Part shown: positions 1-8,490 of the stretch, in pieces
Position numbering within the stretch: position 1 is the first letter of the stretch
Layout of the letters: every line of letters begins with the position of its first letter
Virus record (IMG/VR): IMGVR_UViG_3300032053_000363
Coordinates: 1-29,751 of that record
Length of the DNA stretch: 29,751 nt
DNA from: a virus
Direction: 5' to 3' (one strand)
The notes under the pieces: generated by a model
The model's database searches: none
Told to the model about the DNA's origin: nothing
Seen by the model: only the letters and a program-made list of their open reading frames with translations
Position numbers and translations under genes: made by a program

Positions 1-129
1 GGCGCACGCACCAACAGTCTTTCTGCCGACGTGTGCCATAAGCTGGCATTTAGGAGCTATGAACCATGACATGGATGCGACAGCGCAGCGGAAATCCCGG
101 CGGACCTGGTTAGCGGCCACGTTGGGGTA
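1..129. other. Left edge, no confident gene
   Basis: Two short frames are open from the window edge: one closes at a TGA at 67-69, the other at a TAA at 128-130 that overlaps the ATG of the next gene (TAATG). The second contains an internal ATG at 59 with an AGGAG-like sequence just before it, which would give a 23-residue peptide. Either frame could be the tail of a gene lying outside the window, but neither has a recognisable motif. Confidence 0.25.
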
Positions 130-450
130 ATGAGCATGGTGTCCAAAGCAAAGGCAACGGCGGGGCAGGAGCGCAGGTATGGGCCTACTCTGCGCCGCAA
201 GCCGGCGGGTCACACGGCGGCGCAGGCATCGCGGAAACATGCCGCCTCGGCGGATGTACCACCCGCCGATCTAGCGCACCTGACGCTCATGCAATTGGCC
301 CATCTAGTGGCCTTGCCGCTCTCGATGATTACCGAGCAGGTCCGGCAGACTGAGCTGGCCGGCGAGGATGGGACGGTGAATCTACAGACCTATGCCGGGT
401 GGGTTTACACTCGGCTATTGGATATGGAAGGACCACAGAGGCATGCCTAA
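130..450 (+). CDS. Small helix-turn-helix protein, possible terminase small subunit
   Basis: This 106-residue protein has a basic, low-complexity N-terminus (about residues 1-40, rich in R, K, A and G). A compact C-terminal part (about 50-98) reads like a helix-turn-helix followed by a short wing: LTLMQLAHLVALP, then a turn, then VNLQTYAGWVYTRL. This layout resembles Nu1-like terminase small subunits, which recognise phage DNA for packaging. Its position, two genes before the large terminase, fits. The ATG overlaps a preceding stop (TAATG). The 3' end overlaps the next gene by 8 bases, so the two are probably translationally coupled. No family-specific residue proves the function; it could also be an unrelated DNA-binding protein. 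Confidence 0.6.
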   Translation: MSMVSKAKATAGQERRYGPTLRRKPAGHTAAQASRKHAASADVPPADLAHLTLMQLAHLVALPLSMITEQVRQTELAGEDGTVNLQTYAGWVYTRLLDMEGPQRHA

Positions 451-1807
451 AACACGCCGCAAAGGCAAGACGGAAGCGACTGTAGTTCTACCCGCGGGCA
501 CGACCGATTCGCGGGGCTCGTCATGCGCCATCACGTTGATGGACATAGGTTTGATCCGCCCATATGACCGCAACCCGCGCGTGAATGACGCGGGCGTCGA
601 TGCCGTGGCCGAGAGCATCAGGCGGTTCGGTTTCCGACAGCCCATAGTCGTGGACGGTCGCCGCCTGATCATCTGCGGGCATACGCGATGGAAAGCCGCA
701 CAGAAACTGGGGTTGGCCAAAGTGCCCGTTCATGTCGCCGCGGACCTTACCCAGGAAGAGATTCGGGCCTACCGGATCGCCGACAACAAGACGGCAGACT
801 TGTCTGGTTGGAACGCTGACCTGCTGGCCGGGGAGATGATTGCGCTCCAGGCGGCCGACGTGGACCTGACCGGGCTGGGCTTCACCGCCGATGAGCTTGC
901 CGGCTTGCTCTATCCGGGGATTACCGACGGGCGGACCGATCCGGATGAAGTGCCATTGCCGCCCGACGCGGCAGTTACACAGCCGGGCGATCTATGGCTC
1001 ATGGGCGACCAGCGGTTACTGTGCGGCGACAGCGGCAATCTGGCGGACGTCGACAGGCTGCTCGATGGTGCGCCGGTTCATCTGGTGAACACCGATCCAC
1101 CCTACAACATTCACATCGAATCGCGCAGCATCAATGCGTTGGTAATGGCGAAGAGGTCTAGACCACACGTTTTAGTTTCAGACCACAAGAAACGTCAGGC
1201 CGGACGGACAAACAAGCAGTTGAAACCTCGGGATTGCTTAACGGACCGTCCTCTAAGCAAGCAGGGCTACGGTGAAAAACTGTCCGGCTGGTTTGGCAAC
1301 ATTGCCCGCGTGCTGGTGCCGGGCCGAAGCTTCTATCTGTGGGGCGGCCTGCCGAATCTAACAAACTACCCGCCTGCTCTCGCGGCCTCCGGAATGCACC
1401 TCTCGCAATTGATAGTATGGGTCAAAAATCAGCCGAGTGCGCCCTGCTCCGACTTCATTCCTAGACACGAAAGCTGCTTCTATGGGTGGCGGAAAGGCGC
1501 TCCGCACAAATGGTTCGGCCCGCGAAACATCGCGGATGTCTGGGAGGTGCCGGTAGTTCATCGCGGAAGGACCGTGCACTTGTCCGAGAAGCCGGTCGAG
1601 CTGGCAGCGCGAGCGCTTCAATATTCATCGCGCCCCGGTGAGAACGTCCTGGACCTGTTCGGCGGCTCCGGCTCGACCTTGATCGCCGCCCAGCAGAGTG
1701 GTCGCCGGGCGTTCCTGATGGAAATCGACCCGCTTTACTGCGACGTGATCCTCAATCGCTGGGAGAAGTTCTCGGGGCAGAAGGCTGAGTGCCGGCGGCC
1801 CACGTGA
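443..1807 (+). CDS. ParB-like domain fused to beta-class DNA methyltransferase
   Basis: The protein has 454 residues. The start at 443 is preferred over an upstream ATG at 392 because it sits only 8 bases inside the previous gene and the protein then begins at a normal ParB position. Residues about 33-120 are a ParB/sulfiredoxin-type domain: a PYDRNPR box at 40-46, the SIRRFG helix, and ICGHTRW at 77-83. The second half is an N4-cytosine/N6-adenine methyltransferase: DPPY (motif IV) at 218-221 comes before the SAM-binding FGGSGST (motif I) at 406-412, an order characteristic of the beta class. This domain pair is common in phages and usually sits beside terminase genes. The target sequence cannot be read from the protein. 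Protection of phage DNA from host restriction is the likely role. Confidence 0.93.
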   Translation: MPKTRRKGKTEATVVLPAGTTDSRGSSCAITLMDIGLIRPYDRNPRVNDAGVDAVAESIRRFGFRQPIVVDGRRLIICGHTRWKAAQKLGLAKVPVHVAADLTQEEIRAYRIADNKTADLSGWNADLLAGEMIALQAADVDLTGLGFTADELAGLLYPGITDGRTDPDEVPLPPDAAVTQPGDLWLMGDQRLLCGDSGNLADVDRLLDGAPVHLVNTDPPYNIHIESRSINALVMAKRSRPHVLVSDHKKRQAGRTNKQLKPRDCLTDRPLSKQGYGEKLSGWFGNIARVLVPGRSFYLWGGLPNLTNYPPALAASGMHLSQLIVWVKNQPSAPCSDFIPRHESCFYGWRKGAPHKWFGPRNIADVWEVPVVHRGRTVHLSEKPVELAARALQYSSRPGENVLDLFGGSGSTLIAAQQSGRRAFLMEIDPLYCDVILNRWEKFSGQKAECRRPT

Positions 1808-2090
1808 GCGGCACCGGTCCCACTGAATTGAAAAGCGGCTGAAGGAATTGGGTGGTGCACGGCGAGCGCTCCATGAAGCGCTCCGGCAACGCGGCCCGCG
1901 GCCCTATGGCGTCGATTATGGCCGGTAGTCCTACCAGTCGGCCCTCTCTCGCCGCGGGCCAGGGCGGGCGGTTTCCGCCAGCCGGCGCAGGGCTACTGCG
2001 GGCCTAAGATCGTCGCCGAAGGATGCCCCAGCGGCTGGGGAGGCAGGGACGGACCCATCACGGGCTACAGCACAAGAAATCCGCCGATGG
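1808..2090. other. Gap with a possibly decayed or recoded small terminase frame
   Basis: No intact gene is evident. A GTG at 1804 overlaps the preceding stop and opens a 12-residue peptide (MSGTGPTELKSG). A -1 shift at its AAAA run (about 1831-1834) would continue it into a protein-like frame (RLKELGGARRALHEAL...) that runs to a TAG at 1926-1928. The same frame is then open again, without any ATG or GTG, straight into the terminase gene. A second reading, from GTG 1852 or 1855 with AAGGA at 1842-1846 to a TAA at 2005-2007, gives about 50 residues of S/R/G/P-rich sequence. Two AGCGCTCC direct repeats lie at 1865-1872 and 1877-1884. Confidence 0.4.
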
Positions 2091-4325
2091 TTGGCGACAC
2101 CGGTGATGCGGATGCAAGGGCGGCCGGTCCGCATTGCTGACATCCGGCGGCACCTGGACGCCGCCGGTCCGGCTTGCGGAGACGGCGACCGCTTTCACCT
2201 ACTGGCCTACATTCGCTGGCTGGCACAGACGGTAGCCGGTACTCAGCCCACGGGTGGCGAGTACCTGAGCGCCCGGCACCGCATAGCCGAACGGAGCCGG
2301 CTCCAAACTCGCGCCGGGCAGGATATCTATCCCATTCCGGACGTCGTCAATTGGGAGCGGCGGTCGCTCTGCGCTACCTCATTTCGCCTATTCGCTGAGA
2401 CGTACTTTCACGACGTCTTCCACCACCCCTGGGCGCCTATGCACCTACGAACCATCGAGGCCATAGAGCGGGCGGTGCTGGATGGTGGTCTGTTCGCATG
2501 TGCACTGCCGCGGGGCGGCGGTAAGACCGCGCTCATGCGCGTAGCCGCCCTATGGGTGGCCCTCTTCGGCTACCACCCGTTCATATGCCTCATCGGGGCC
2601 AGTCAGACGCGGGCGTTGGGCCTGCTGGCTCCCCTGCGACTGGCCGTCTTGCGCAATAGGTTGCTCACGGGCGATTTCCCCGAGGCGTTCTATGCCCTAA
2701 CGGCCTTGGAGAACAGTGCCAAACGGCAAGGCCAGCAGCACGTGCGGGGAGAGCTGACTCACGTACTGTGGGCGCCGGAGCGAATCGTCTTCCCGTGGCT
2801 GAGCGAATCGAACTGGCCTAGTGCGTTTAAGAGTCGCGGCCTGAGACCGCCCGCCTGCGGAGCTGTCATCGGCGTGACGAGTCTGGACTCGCACATAAGA
2901 GGCCAGGACCATCCCCGCCCGGACGGAACCATAGTCCGACCATCTCTCGTTTTCATCGACGATCCGCAGACACGGGAATCGGCCTCCTCGGCGACGCAAA
3001 CCGCCTATCGACTGAGCCTTCTGCGGGGTGATGTCATGGGAATGGCACCGCCGGATCGGCAAATGTCGGCGATAGCCGCGGTGACCCGCATTTATGCGGG
3101 CGACCTAGCGGATCAGTTGCTCGATCCGGCTCTATCGCCGGAGTGGACTGCGTTCTGTAGTGGCTTTTTCGTCAGTATGCCCACGAACATGGAGCGGTGG
3201 GATCAACATGGGCGGGTCCTGATGAGCCACGGCCCGGCGGCGGCCAAGAAGTTCTACAGCCTGCATCGCGCGGAGATGGATGAAGGCGCGCAGGTAGCCT
3301 GGCCGGAGGCATACGATCGAACCAAGGAAGGCAGTGCCGTAGAGCACGGGATGGTGCGTCGGTTCCGAATGAAAGAGGTTGCCTTCCGAGCGGAGTATCA
3401 AAACGAGTGCGCCCCGGAGTCCGATGAGCCTACCAGCAGGCGACTGACGGTGCCTGAAATCTGTACCCGCGGAAACGGTTATCCACGCGGGTACGTGCCC
3501 GCCGGGGCGGTCAAGATCACCGGCTTCATCGACGTGCACGATTCCGTTCTGTATTGGATGATCTGTGCCTGGGAGGTGAACTTCAAGGGCTACATCATCG
3601 ACTACGGTACATGGCCGGACCAAGGCCGGACCGACTTCACCCTCGACGACCCGCCCATGTCACTGACGCGGGCCTATCCGGGCCTGGGCGTAGAGGGGGC
3701 TATTCACGCCGGGCTGACTGACCTAGCGAAGAACCTGATGGCCCGTGAGCTGCCACATGGAGCCGGCCACGCCCAGGTTGATCGCCTACTCGTGGACAGT
3801 GGCTATCAGGCGGGCATCGTCGCCTCCGTGCGCCGGACGCTTGGCTCCCCTACGCTGACCCTGAGCCGGGGGATGGGAATCTCGGCAACGCGGAAGCCGA
3901 TGTCCGCGTATCGCCGGCGGGCTGGAGAGGTGCATGGCCACCACTGGTTTCAGCCAAGCGTCGCCAAGACCGCCGAGTATGGGCATGTCCTCATTGACGT
4001 AAACTGGTGGAAGTCCAGCGTTATGGGATGGCTCAGGGAGCCTCCCGGCAGCCCTGGTGCATTGACGTTTTGGGGGACGACCCCAAGCGACCATGAAGCG
4101 CTAGCTTCGCACTTCCTTACAGAAGTCGGAATCACCGCCCACGCCCTGGGGCGGACGGTCACGGAATGGCGCCTAAAAGTGGGTGGCTCGGACAACCATT
4201 GGTGGGACTGCTTAGTCGGCTGCGCCGCAGCCGCCAACATGGTGGGGATCAGCGCTCCAGGGATGCTCTGCCCGCCAACCCGGAGTGTGGTCGCGCCCGG
4301 GAGCCTGAAGAGAAGGAGGCCGTGA
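2091..4325 (+). CDS. Terminase large subunit, gpA type
   Basis: This protein is the ATP-driven motor and nuclease that packages DNA into proheads. It has 744 residues from a TTG start; ATG 2106 is an alternative. The Walker A-like LPRGGGKT lies at 139-146, Walker B with its acidic pair (LVFIDDPQ) at 286-293, and three candidate nuclease aspartates at about 481 (FIDVH), 569 (LLVDS) and 706 (HWWDC). The NHWWDC ending resembles the C-terminal motif of lambda gpA-type terminases. Residues 1-45 look like a separate small DNA-binding helix-turn-helix plus wing (IADIRRHLDAAG..GDRFHLLAYIRWL), similar in layout to terminase small subunits. The frame stays open upstream to a TAG at 1926, so the true N-terminus is uncertain. 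The 3' end overlaps the next gene by one base. Confidence 0.93.
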   Translation: MATPVMRMQGRPVRIADIRRHLDAAGPACGDGDRFHLLAYIRWLAQTVAGTQPTGGEYLSARHRIAERSRLQTRAGQDIYPIPDVVNWERRSLCATSFRLFAETYFHDVFHHPWAPMHLRTIEAIERAVLDGGLFACALPRGGGKTALMRVAALWVALFGYHPFICLIGASQTRALGLLAPLRLAVLRNRLLTGDFPEAFYALTALENSAKRQGQQHVRGELTHVLWAPERIVFPWLSESNWPSAFKSRGLRPPACGAVIGVTSLDSHIRGQDHPRPDGTIVRPSLVFIDDPQTRESASSATQTAYRLSLLRGDVMGMAPPDRQMSAIAAVTRIYAGDLADQLLDPALSPEWTAFCSGFFVSMPTNMERWDQHGRVLMSHGPAAAKKFYSLHRAEMDEGAQVAWPEAYDRTKEGSAVEHGMVRRFRMKEVAFRAEYQNECAPESDEPTSRRLTVPEICTRGNGYPRGYVPAGAVKITGFIDVHDSVLYWMICAWEVNFKGYIIDYGTWPDQGRTDFTLDDPPMSLTRAYPGLGVEGAIHAGLTDLAKNLMARELPHGAGHAQVDRLLVDSGYQAGIVASVRRTLGSPTLTLSRGMGISATRKPMSAYRRRAGEVHGHHWFQPSVAKTAEYGHVLIDVNWWKSSVMGWLREPPGSPGALTFWGTTPSDHEALASHFLTEVGITAHALGRTVTEWRLKVGGSDNHWWDCLVGCAAAANMVGISAPGMLCPPTRSVVAPGSLKRRRP

Positions 4326-4525
4326 TGACTGCACCGCATGAAACAGCCAAGGTGGAATGTCCCGTTTGCGGCTCGACGTGGCTCCCGGTCACTCACGTGA
4401 GGCCGGGGCAGGGCTGGACCATACGCTATCGACGCTGCGGAATCTGCGGCAGAAGGATGACCACCTATGAGGTCCACGGGCGATTCGTAAAATGGGACGA
4501 TCTACGGCCAGGCCCGAATCCGTAG
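4325..4525 (+). CDS. Mini zinc-ribbon protein resembling the NrdR N-terminal domain
   Basis: The protein has 66 residues with two CxxC knuckles (C12/C15 and C38/C41), so it should bind one zinc ion. The order CPVCGS, then IRYRRCGICGRRMTTYE, closely follows the NrdR zinc-ribbon pattern (CPxC ... IRRRRxCxxCxxRFTTYE). The ATP-cone that makes NrdR a ribonucleotide-reductase repressor is absent. It has one of the best ribosome binding sites in the window (AAGGAGG at 4313-4319) and its ATG overlaps the terminase stop (TGATG), so it is coupled to terminase. A DNA-binding or packaging accessory role is inference. Confidence 0.78.
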   Translation: MTAPHETAKVECPVCGSTWLPVTHVRPGQGWTIRYRRCGICGRRMTTYEVHGRFVKWDDLRPGPNP

Positions 4526-4562
4526 CGCTTCTCGAAGCGCCGGCGAGCGCTTTGCAAAGCGC
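4525..4562. repeat. Tandem AGCGCTT palindromes after the zinc-ribbon gene
   Basis: Two inverted repeats abut the stop codon of the zinc-ribbon gene: GCGCTTC-TC-GAAGCGC (4525-4540) and the perfect 16-base palindrome GCGCTTTGCAAAGCGC (4547-4562). The right arm of the first can also pair with the left arm of the second (AAGCGC with GCGCTT), so two exclusive RNA folds are possible. No T-tract follows, so this is not a textbook intrinsic terminator. It belongs to the same motif family as the hairpins at 15406 and 22350. Confidence 0.7.
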
Positions 4563-4563
4563 G

Positions 4564-4582
4564 CCCCCCCCACACCCCCCCC
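4564..4582. repeat. Double poly-C tract (C8-ACA-C8)
   Basis: Two runs of eight cytosines separated by ACA lie in the gap between the zinc-ribbon gene and the small gene before portal. On the other strand these are paired G8 runs that could fold into a quadruplex. Homopolymers this long are also places where replication or sequencing slips. The rest of the gap to 4715 holds no gene I would defend; an 8-residue leader-like ATG frame occurs at 4640-4666 behind AAGGAAGG. Confidence 0.6.
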
Positions 4583-4715
4583 GGTGCGCGCGCTCCGCTA
4601 ACGCGGGCGCGCCGGGAAGGGAAAGGAAGGCTCACACGTATGTCTCAGATGCTACTGGCAGCATAACCCGGATTTGGGCCTTGCTTTTCCCATGAACCCG
4701 GCCGATGGTTGTGGC

Positions 4716-4901
4716 ATGAGCGATTCACTAACCGAAGCCGCTGCCGCTCCTAAGTCCGTCACCATAGACGGCGTTGCGATTGAGCAGCATGACCTGAAAT
4801 CGCAGATTGAGCTTGACCGATACCTACGGCGTGCGAACGAGGCGGTTTCGCCTCAGGCGCGTTGTGGTTTTGTCAAGATAGTTGCCCCCTCGGCTCGGTA
4901 G
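4716..4901 (+). CDS. Small head-joining-like protein in the gpW position
   Basis: The protein has 61 residues from ATG 4716. An ATG at 4692 and a TTG at 4674 extend it but give an unlikely N-terminus. The pattern AAAAPKSVTIDGVAIEQHDL..QIELDRYL, with a basic/hydrophobic end (FVKIVAPSAR), is one I associate with short proteins lying between terminase and portal in proteobacterial and planctomycete phages, the place held by lambda gpW. A role in head completion or portal handling follows from position and length only. The ribosome binding site is weak, and portal follows after about 20 bases. Confidence 0.7.
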   Translation: MSDSLTEAAAAPKSVTIDGVAIEQHDLKSQIELDRYLRRANEAVSPQARCGFVKIVAPSAR

Positions 4902-4920
4902 CCTGTAGGAATTGCCAAGG

Positions 4921-6405
4921 ATGGCCCATCGTCACCATCGGCACCACGATCGGTTCCACCCGCGTTCAGCTACCCGGTCGCGGGTGGAACCCCTCCTTCC
5001 TAGACGCCTGTCCGGCTCCTACGATGCCGCCGCCACTACCCCGGATAACCGCCAGCACTGGGTCTACGCTGACAGTCTGGACGCTCTGGCGGCGGGAAGT
5101 CCGGAGGTCCGGCGGGTTCTGCGGAATCGGACTCGGTACGAGGTGATGAACAACTGCTACGCCGCGGGCATCTGCCTCACGTTGGCGGAGAGCCTGGTTG
5201 GCATCGGGCCGCGATTGCAGATGACCGGCTGGAGCGCGGCGCGCAATCGTGAAGTGGAGGACGCCTGGGAGGCATGGGCCAAGGAAATCAATCTAGCCGC
5301 CAAGCTGCGGGCACTCCGCATGGCGCGAGCGGTGGATGGAGAAGCCTTCGCCATGTTCGTTACGCGGCCTACTGGCCGGGTGCGTCTAGACCTACGTCTC
5401 ATCGAAGGCGACCAGGTGGCCAGCCCGCTCACCCTCAGATATGATCCGGCGGCGGTAGATGGTCTGGAATACGGCCCCGACGGTTTACCGAGCGGTTACT
5501 ATGTGCTGCGGCATCACCCCGGTGCAGCCGGCTTCTACGGCAGTTATGATGAGGCCGACCTCGTTCCCTCCCGCTACATGATTCACTGGTTCCGGGCCAC
5601 TAGGCCCGGTCAGGCGCGTGGCATCCCCGAGCTGGCGCCGGCACTGCCTCTTTTCGCACAACTGCGGCGATACACGCTGGCCGAATTGGGGGCCGCAGAG
5701 AACGCGGCGTCGATCAGTCTTGTTATGAAAACCACCCTGGTGGATGGAGCTGCCGCCAAAGTTCCGTATATGGAAGAAATGGAGCTTCCTCGAGGCACGG
5801 CGATCTTCCCGCCGGAGGGTTGGGAACCCTACCAGCCCAAGGCGGAACATCCGGTCACAAGCTACCAGGATTTCAAACGTGAAGTACTCAGCGAGATTGC
5901 CCGCGTACTCTGCATGCCCTACCTGGTGGCGGCCTTGACGTCCCGCGATATCAACTACGCCGGCGGCCGACTCGACATGCAGGCGTGGTATCGGGCAATC
6001 GCCGTCGAGCAGACAGACATGGCCATTGTGGTTCTGGACCGCATCTTCGTCGAATGGCTCCGAGAGATGCAGATGACGACTGAGGCTTTGGACATCAAGC
6101 ATCAGTGGTTCTGGCGTGGGTTGGAGCACGTGGACCCGGCAAAGGAGAGCACCGCGCAGGATAGACATCTGCGTAACTACTCGACGACCCTAGCAGCCGA
6201 ATACGCGGCACGCGGGCTGGACTGGGAGACTGAGCTGCGGCAGGCGAAGCGTGAACGCGATCGCTTGAGAAAGTATAGGCTGATTCCCGCTGAGAATCTT
6301 GCCCCGGCACCGGTGGATGATGGCGATGCCGATGAGGAGGATGATGGGGACACGGGAGAGGAAGATACCAGCGCCCGCCGGGCAAGAGTGAGGATCGCGC
6401 AGTAA
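4921..6405 (+). CDS. Portal protein, lambda gpB type
   Basis: Portal proteins form the dodecameric ring at one capsid vertex through which DNA enters and to which the neck binds. This one has 494 residues, a usual family length. ATG 4921 is chosen because GTAGGAA (4905-4911) lies about nine bases before it; the TTG at 4912 is too close to that site. Features seen are a basic His/Arg-rich start, the core NRTRYEVMNNCYAAGI, the VDGEAFAMFV strand, DLRLIEGDQV, and the MIHWFRATRPGQARGIPELAPAL block that is characteristic of lambda-type portals. The last 40 residues are very acidic (runs of D, E and G). The capsid fusion gene follows nine bases later. Confidence 0.93.
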   Translation: MAHRHHRHHDRFHPRSATRSRVEPLLPRRLSGSYDAAATTPDNRQHWVYADSLDALAAGSPEVRRVLRNRTRYEVMNNCYAAGICLTLAESLVGIGPRLQMTGWSAARNREVEDAWEAWAKEINLAAKLRALRMARAVDGEAFAMFVTRPTGRVRLDLRLIEGDQVASPLTLRYDPAAVDGLEYGPDGLPSGYYVLRHHPGAAGFYGSYDEADLVPSRYMIHWFRATRPGQARGIPELAPALPLFAQLRRYTLAELGAAENAASISLVMKTTLVDGAAAKVPYMEEMELPRGTAIFPPEGWEPYQPKAEHPVTSYQDFKREVLSEIARVLCMPYLVAALTSRDINYAGGRLDMQAWYRAIAVEQTDMAIVVLDRIFVEWLREMQMTTEALDIKHQWFWRGLEHVDPAKESTAQDRHLRNYSTTLAAEYAARGLDWETELRQAKRERDRLRKYRLIPAENLAPAPVDDGDADEEDDGDTGEEDTSARRARVRIAQ

Positions 6406-6414
6406 AGGACTTAC

Positions 6415-8448
6415 ATGAAGGCTCAGAAACAAAAATCCCCGGACCGGACTCGATCGCCCATACTCCTGGCCCTGACCGGGGCGCCGGTCAAGATTCTTCA
6501 GACTGCGGCAGGCTCAGATGAGCCCGCGTCCACCCCGCGGTTTGAGGGAATAGCCTACACCGGTGCGGCGATGAGAGTGGGCAGTTGGTCGAACCCCGTC
6601 GTAATTGACCTGGACGGCCTCCTCATTGAACGGCAGGATATTCCCGTCCGCCACTCGCACCGCGAAGCTGAGGGAGTAGGCCATTGTACATCGGTGGCCG
6701 TGGTGGCTGGTGAGCTACGGGCATCCGGCCTCATCTCGCGCGACACCCCCCAGGCCGCCGAAATCATTGCATCGAGCGCCAAAGGCTTCCCCTGGCGAAT
6801 GTCCGTAACCATGATCGTTTCCGCAACCGAAGAGTTGGGGAACGGGCAGACTACCACTGTCAACGGTCGCAATGTAAAGGGACCGCTCACCATCATGCGC
6901 AGTGGTGTATTGAACGAAATAAGCTTTGTTGACATGGCAGCCGATCCCGAGACCAGCGTCTCGGTAGCGGCGAAGCAGGAAGAGGAGCGTACTCAGATGA
7001 AGCGGACCAGCACAGTTGTTGATTGTCAGAGTGATGCGGTGGATGAAGACGTCAATCACGCCGGCGTCCCGTCCAGCATGGATGCAGTGGCTGTCGAGGG
7101 TGAGCAAGCCGCGGAGACGGGCTGCGGCCAGGTCACGACCTCCTTGAGAGCCGCCGCCACCGACGAACTTGCCCGCGTGAACGCCGTGAGCGCGATGGCT
7201 GACGGCTTCCCTGAGATTCAGGCGCGGGCTATCGCGGAAGGCTGGAGCAACTCCCAGACGGCAATGGAGGTCGTCCGGGCCGGCCGGCCTCGAGCGCCTG
7301 CCACGCACGTGCCGGACAGTTCCATCAATCGTGGCATACTGGAGGCCGCGATCTGCATTCACGGGCACTTGCCCGAGCAGAGCATAGAAGCGGCCTATGG
7401 TGCACCGGTCATGGATCAAGCGATAAAGCGATACCCGCATGGGATGGGTATACGCGAGCTGCTGTGTGAAGCGGCCCACGCAAATGGCTTCACTGGTCAG
7501 TGGCGTGACATCCGCGGCATCTTTGAACACGCCTTCAGGCGGTCGCTTCAGGCCTCCATGTCGAGCATCGATATTGGCGGCATCCTCAGTGCCGTGGCCA
7601 ACAAGTTTCTGTTGGCCGGCTTTTTGAACGTCGAAACCACCTGGCGCGAGATCACCGCTATTGTGCCGGTGTCCAACCTTCTCGAGCACAAGTCCTACCG
7701 ACTGACCGGCAACAGCATGTACGAGGAAGTCGGGCCGGGGGGCGAGCTGACCAACGGCACGTTGGGAGAGAGGGAATACGCCAACCGCGCCAAGGTCCAC
7801 GGCCTCATTCTCAATGTGAGTTACGAGGACATCGTCAACGACGATTTGGGAGCAATCACGCGCGTGCCGCAGAACCTTGGCCGCGGCTCAGCCCTGGCGA
7901 TCAACAAGGCCTTCTGGACGGCCTTCCTGGACAACGCCGCGTTCTTTACGGCTGGGGACGCGAACTTCTTTGATGGGAGTGGGACCGCCCTGAGCATTGA
8001 CGGCCTCACCGCCGCTGAACTGGCATTCTACAGTCTGACCGACCCGGACGGGAATCCGTTGGGGACCATGCCGAAGCTGCTGCTGGTGCCGCCGGCGCTC
8101 ATGTCCACGGCTCAGACCTTGTTCACGGCGCAGGAAGTTCGCAACACGACGGCCACGACTAAGTACCCGACGGCCAACCCTCATGCCGGCAAGTACCGCG
8201 TGGTGGTAAGTGCCTACATTGGAGCACCGGCTTTCGCCGGTTCCTCGACGAAAGCGTGGTACTTGCTCGCCGATCCCGCGGACCTGGCGGTTATGCAGGT
8301 GGCGTTTTTGGATGGGCGCGAGTCGCCGACCATCGAGACGGCTGACGCCGACTTTTCCGTCCTGGGAATCCGGATGCGAGGCTATCATTCATTCGGCGCG
8401 GCCAAGATGGAACGGCGCGGCGGTGTGAAGATGAAAGGCGAGGCATAG
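6415..8448 (+). CDS. Prohead protease / major capsid protein fusion
   Basis: The protein has 677 residues. The N-terminal 190 look like an S78-type prohead protease: the HSHR histidines at 80-82, FPWRMSVTM with candidate serine 130, and the strand LNEISFVDMAADPE at 166-178 that matches the LxEvSlVxxPA end of such proteases. Residues about 195-300 are a linker or scaffold-like part with charged helices. From about 310 to the end is an HK97-fold-like major capsid protein. Fusions of this kind are known in phages. Protease action on itself should release mature capsid. An in-frame ATG at 6997 (residue 195) has GAGGAG nine bases before it and could give a separate scaffold-capsid product. Confidence 0.88.
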   Translation: MKAQKQKSPDRTRSPILLALTGAPVKILQTAAGSDEPASTPRFEGIAYTGAAMRVGSWSNPVVIDLDGLLIERQDIPVRHSHREAEGVGHCTSVAVVAGELRASGLISRDTPQAAEIIASSAKGFPWRMSVTMIVSATEELGNGQTTTVNGRNVKGPLTIMRSGVLNEISFVDMAADPETSVSVAAKQEEERTQMKRTSTVVDCQSDAVDEDVNHAGVPSSMDAVAVEGEQAAETGCGQVTTSLRAAATDELARVNAVSAMADGFPEIQARAIAEGWSNSQTAMEVVRAGRPRAPATHVPDSSINRGILEAAICIHGHLPEQSIEAAYGAPVMDQAIKRYPHGMGIRELLCEAAHANGFTGQWRDIRGIFEHAFRRSLQASMSSIDIGGILSAVANKFLLAGFLNVETTWREITAIVPVSNLLEHKSYRLTGNSMYEEVGPGGELTNGTLGEREYANRAKVHGLILNVSYEDIVNDDLGAITRVPQNLGRGSALAINKAFWTAFLDNAAFFTAGDANFFDGSGTALSIDGLTAAELAFYSLTDPDGNPLGTMPKLLLVPPALMSTAQTLFTAQEVRNTTATTKYPTANPHAGKYRVVVSAYIGAPAFAGSSTKAWYLLADPADLAVMQVAFLDGRESPTIETADADFSVLGIRMRGYHSFGAAKMERRGGVKMKGEA

Positions 8449-8453
8449 ACAGA

Positions 8454-8471
8454 ACGCGCCCCCGGGCGCGT
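8454..8471. repeat. Perfect hairpin after the capsid gene
   Basis: The inverted repeat ACGCGCCC-CC-GGGCGCGT starts six bases after the capsid stop and ends before the AGGAG site of the cement gene. With no T-tract it is more likely an mRNA-stabilising or partial-termination structure. It could set the ratio of capsid to cement protein; that role is inference. Confidence 0.6.
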
Positions 8472-8490
8472 ACTGATACAGGAGAAACAC

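Noticed and set aside
4640-4666. Eight-residue leader-like frame behind AAGGAAGG
   Set aside because: Too short to support from sequence; no regulatory codon run and no clear link to the next gene.
6715-7800. 361-residue - strand frame
   Set aside because: Entirely antisense to the protease-capsid fusion, which has clear motifs; composition is that of a shadow frame.
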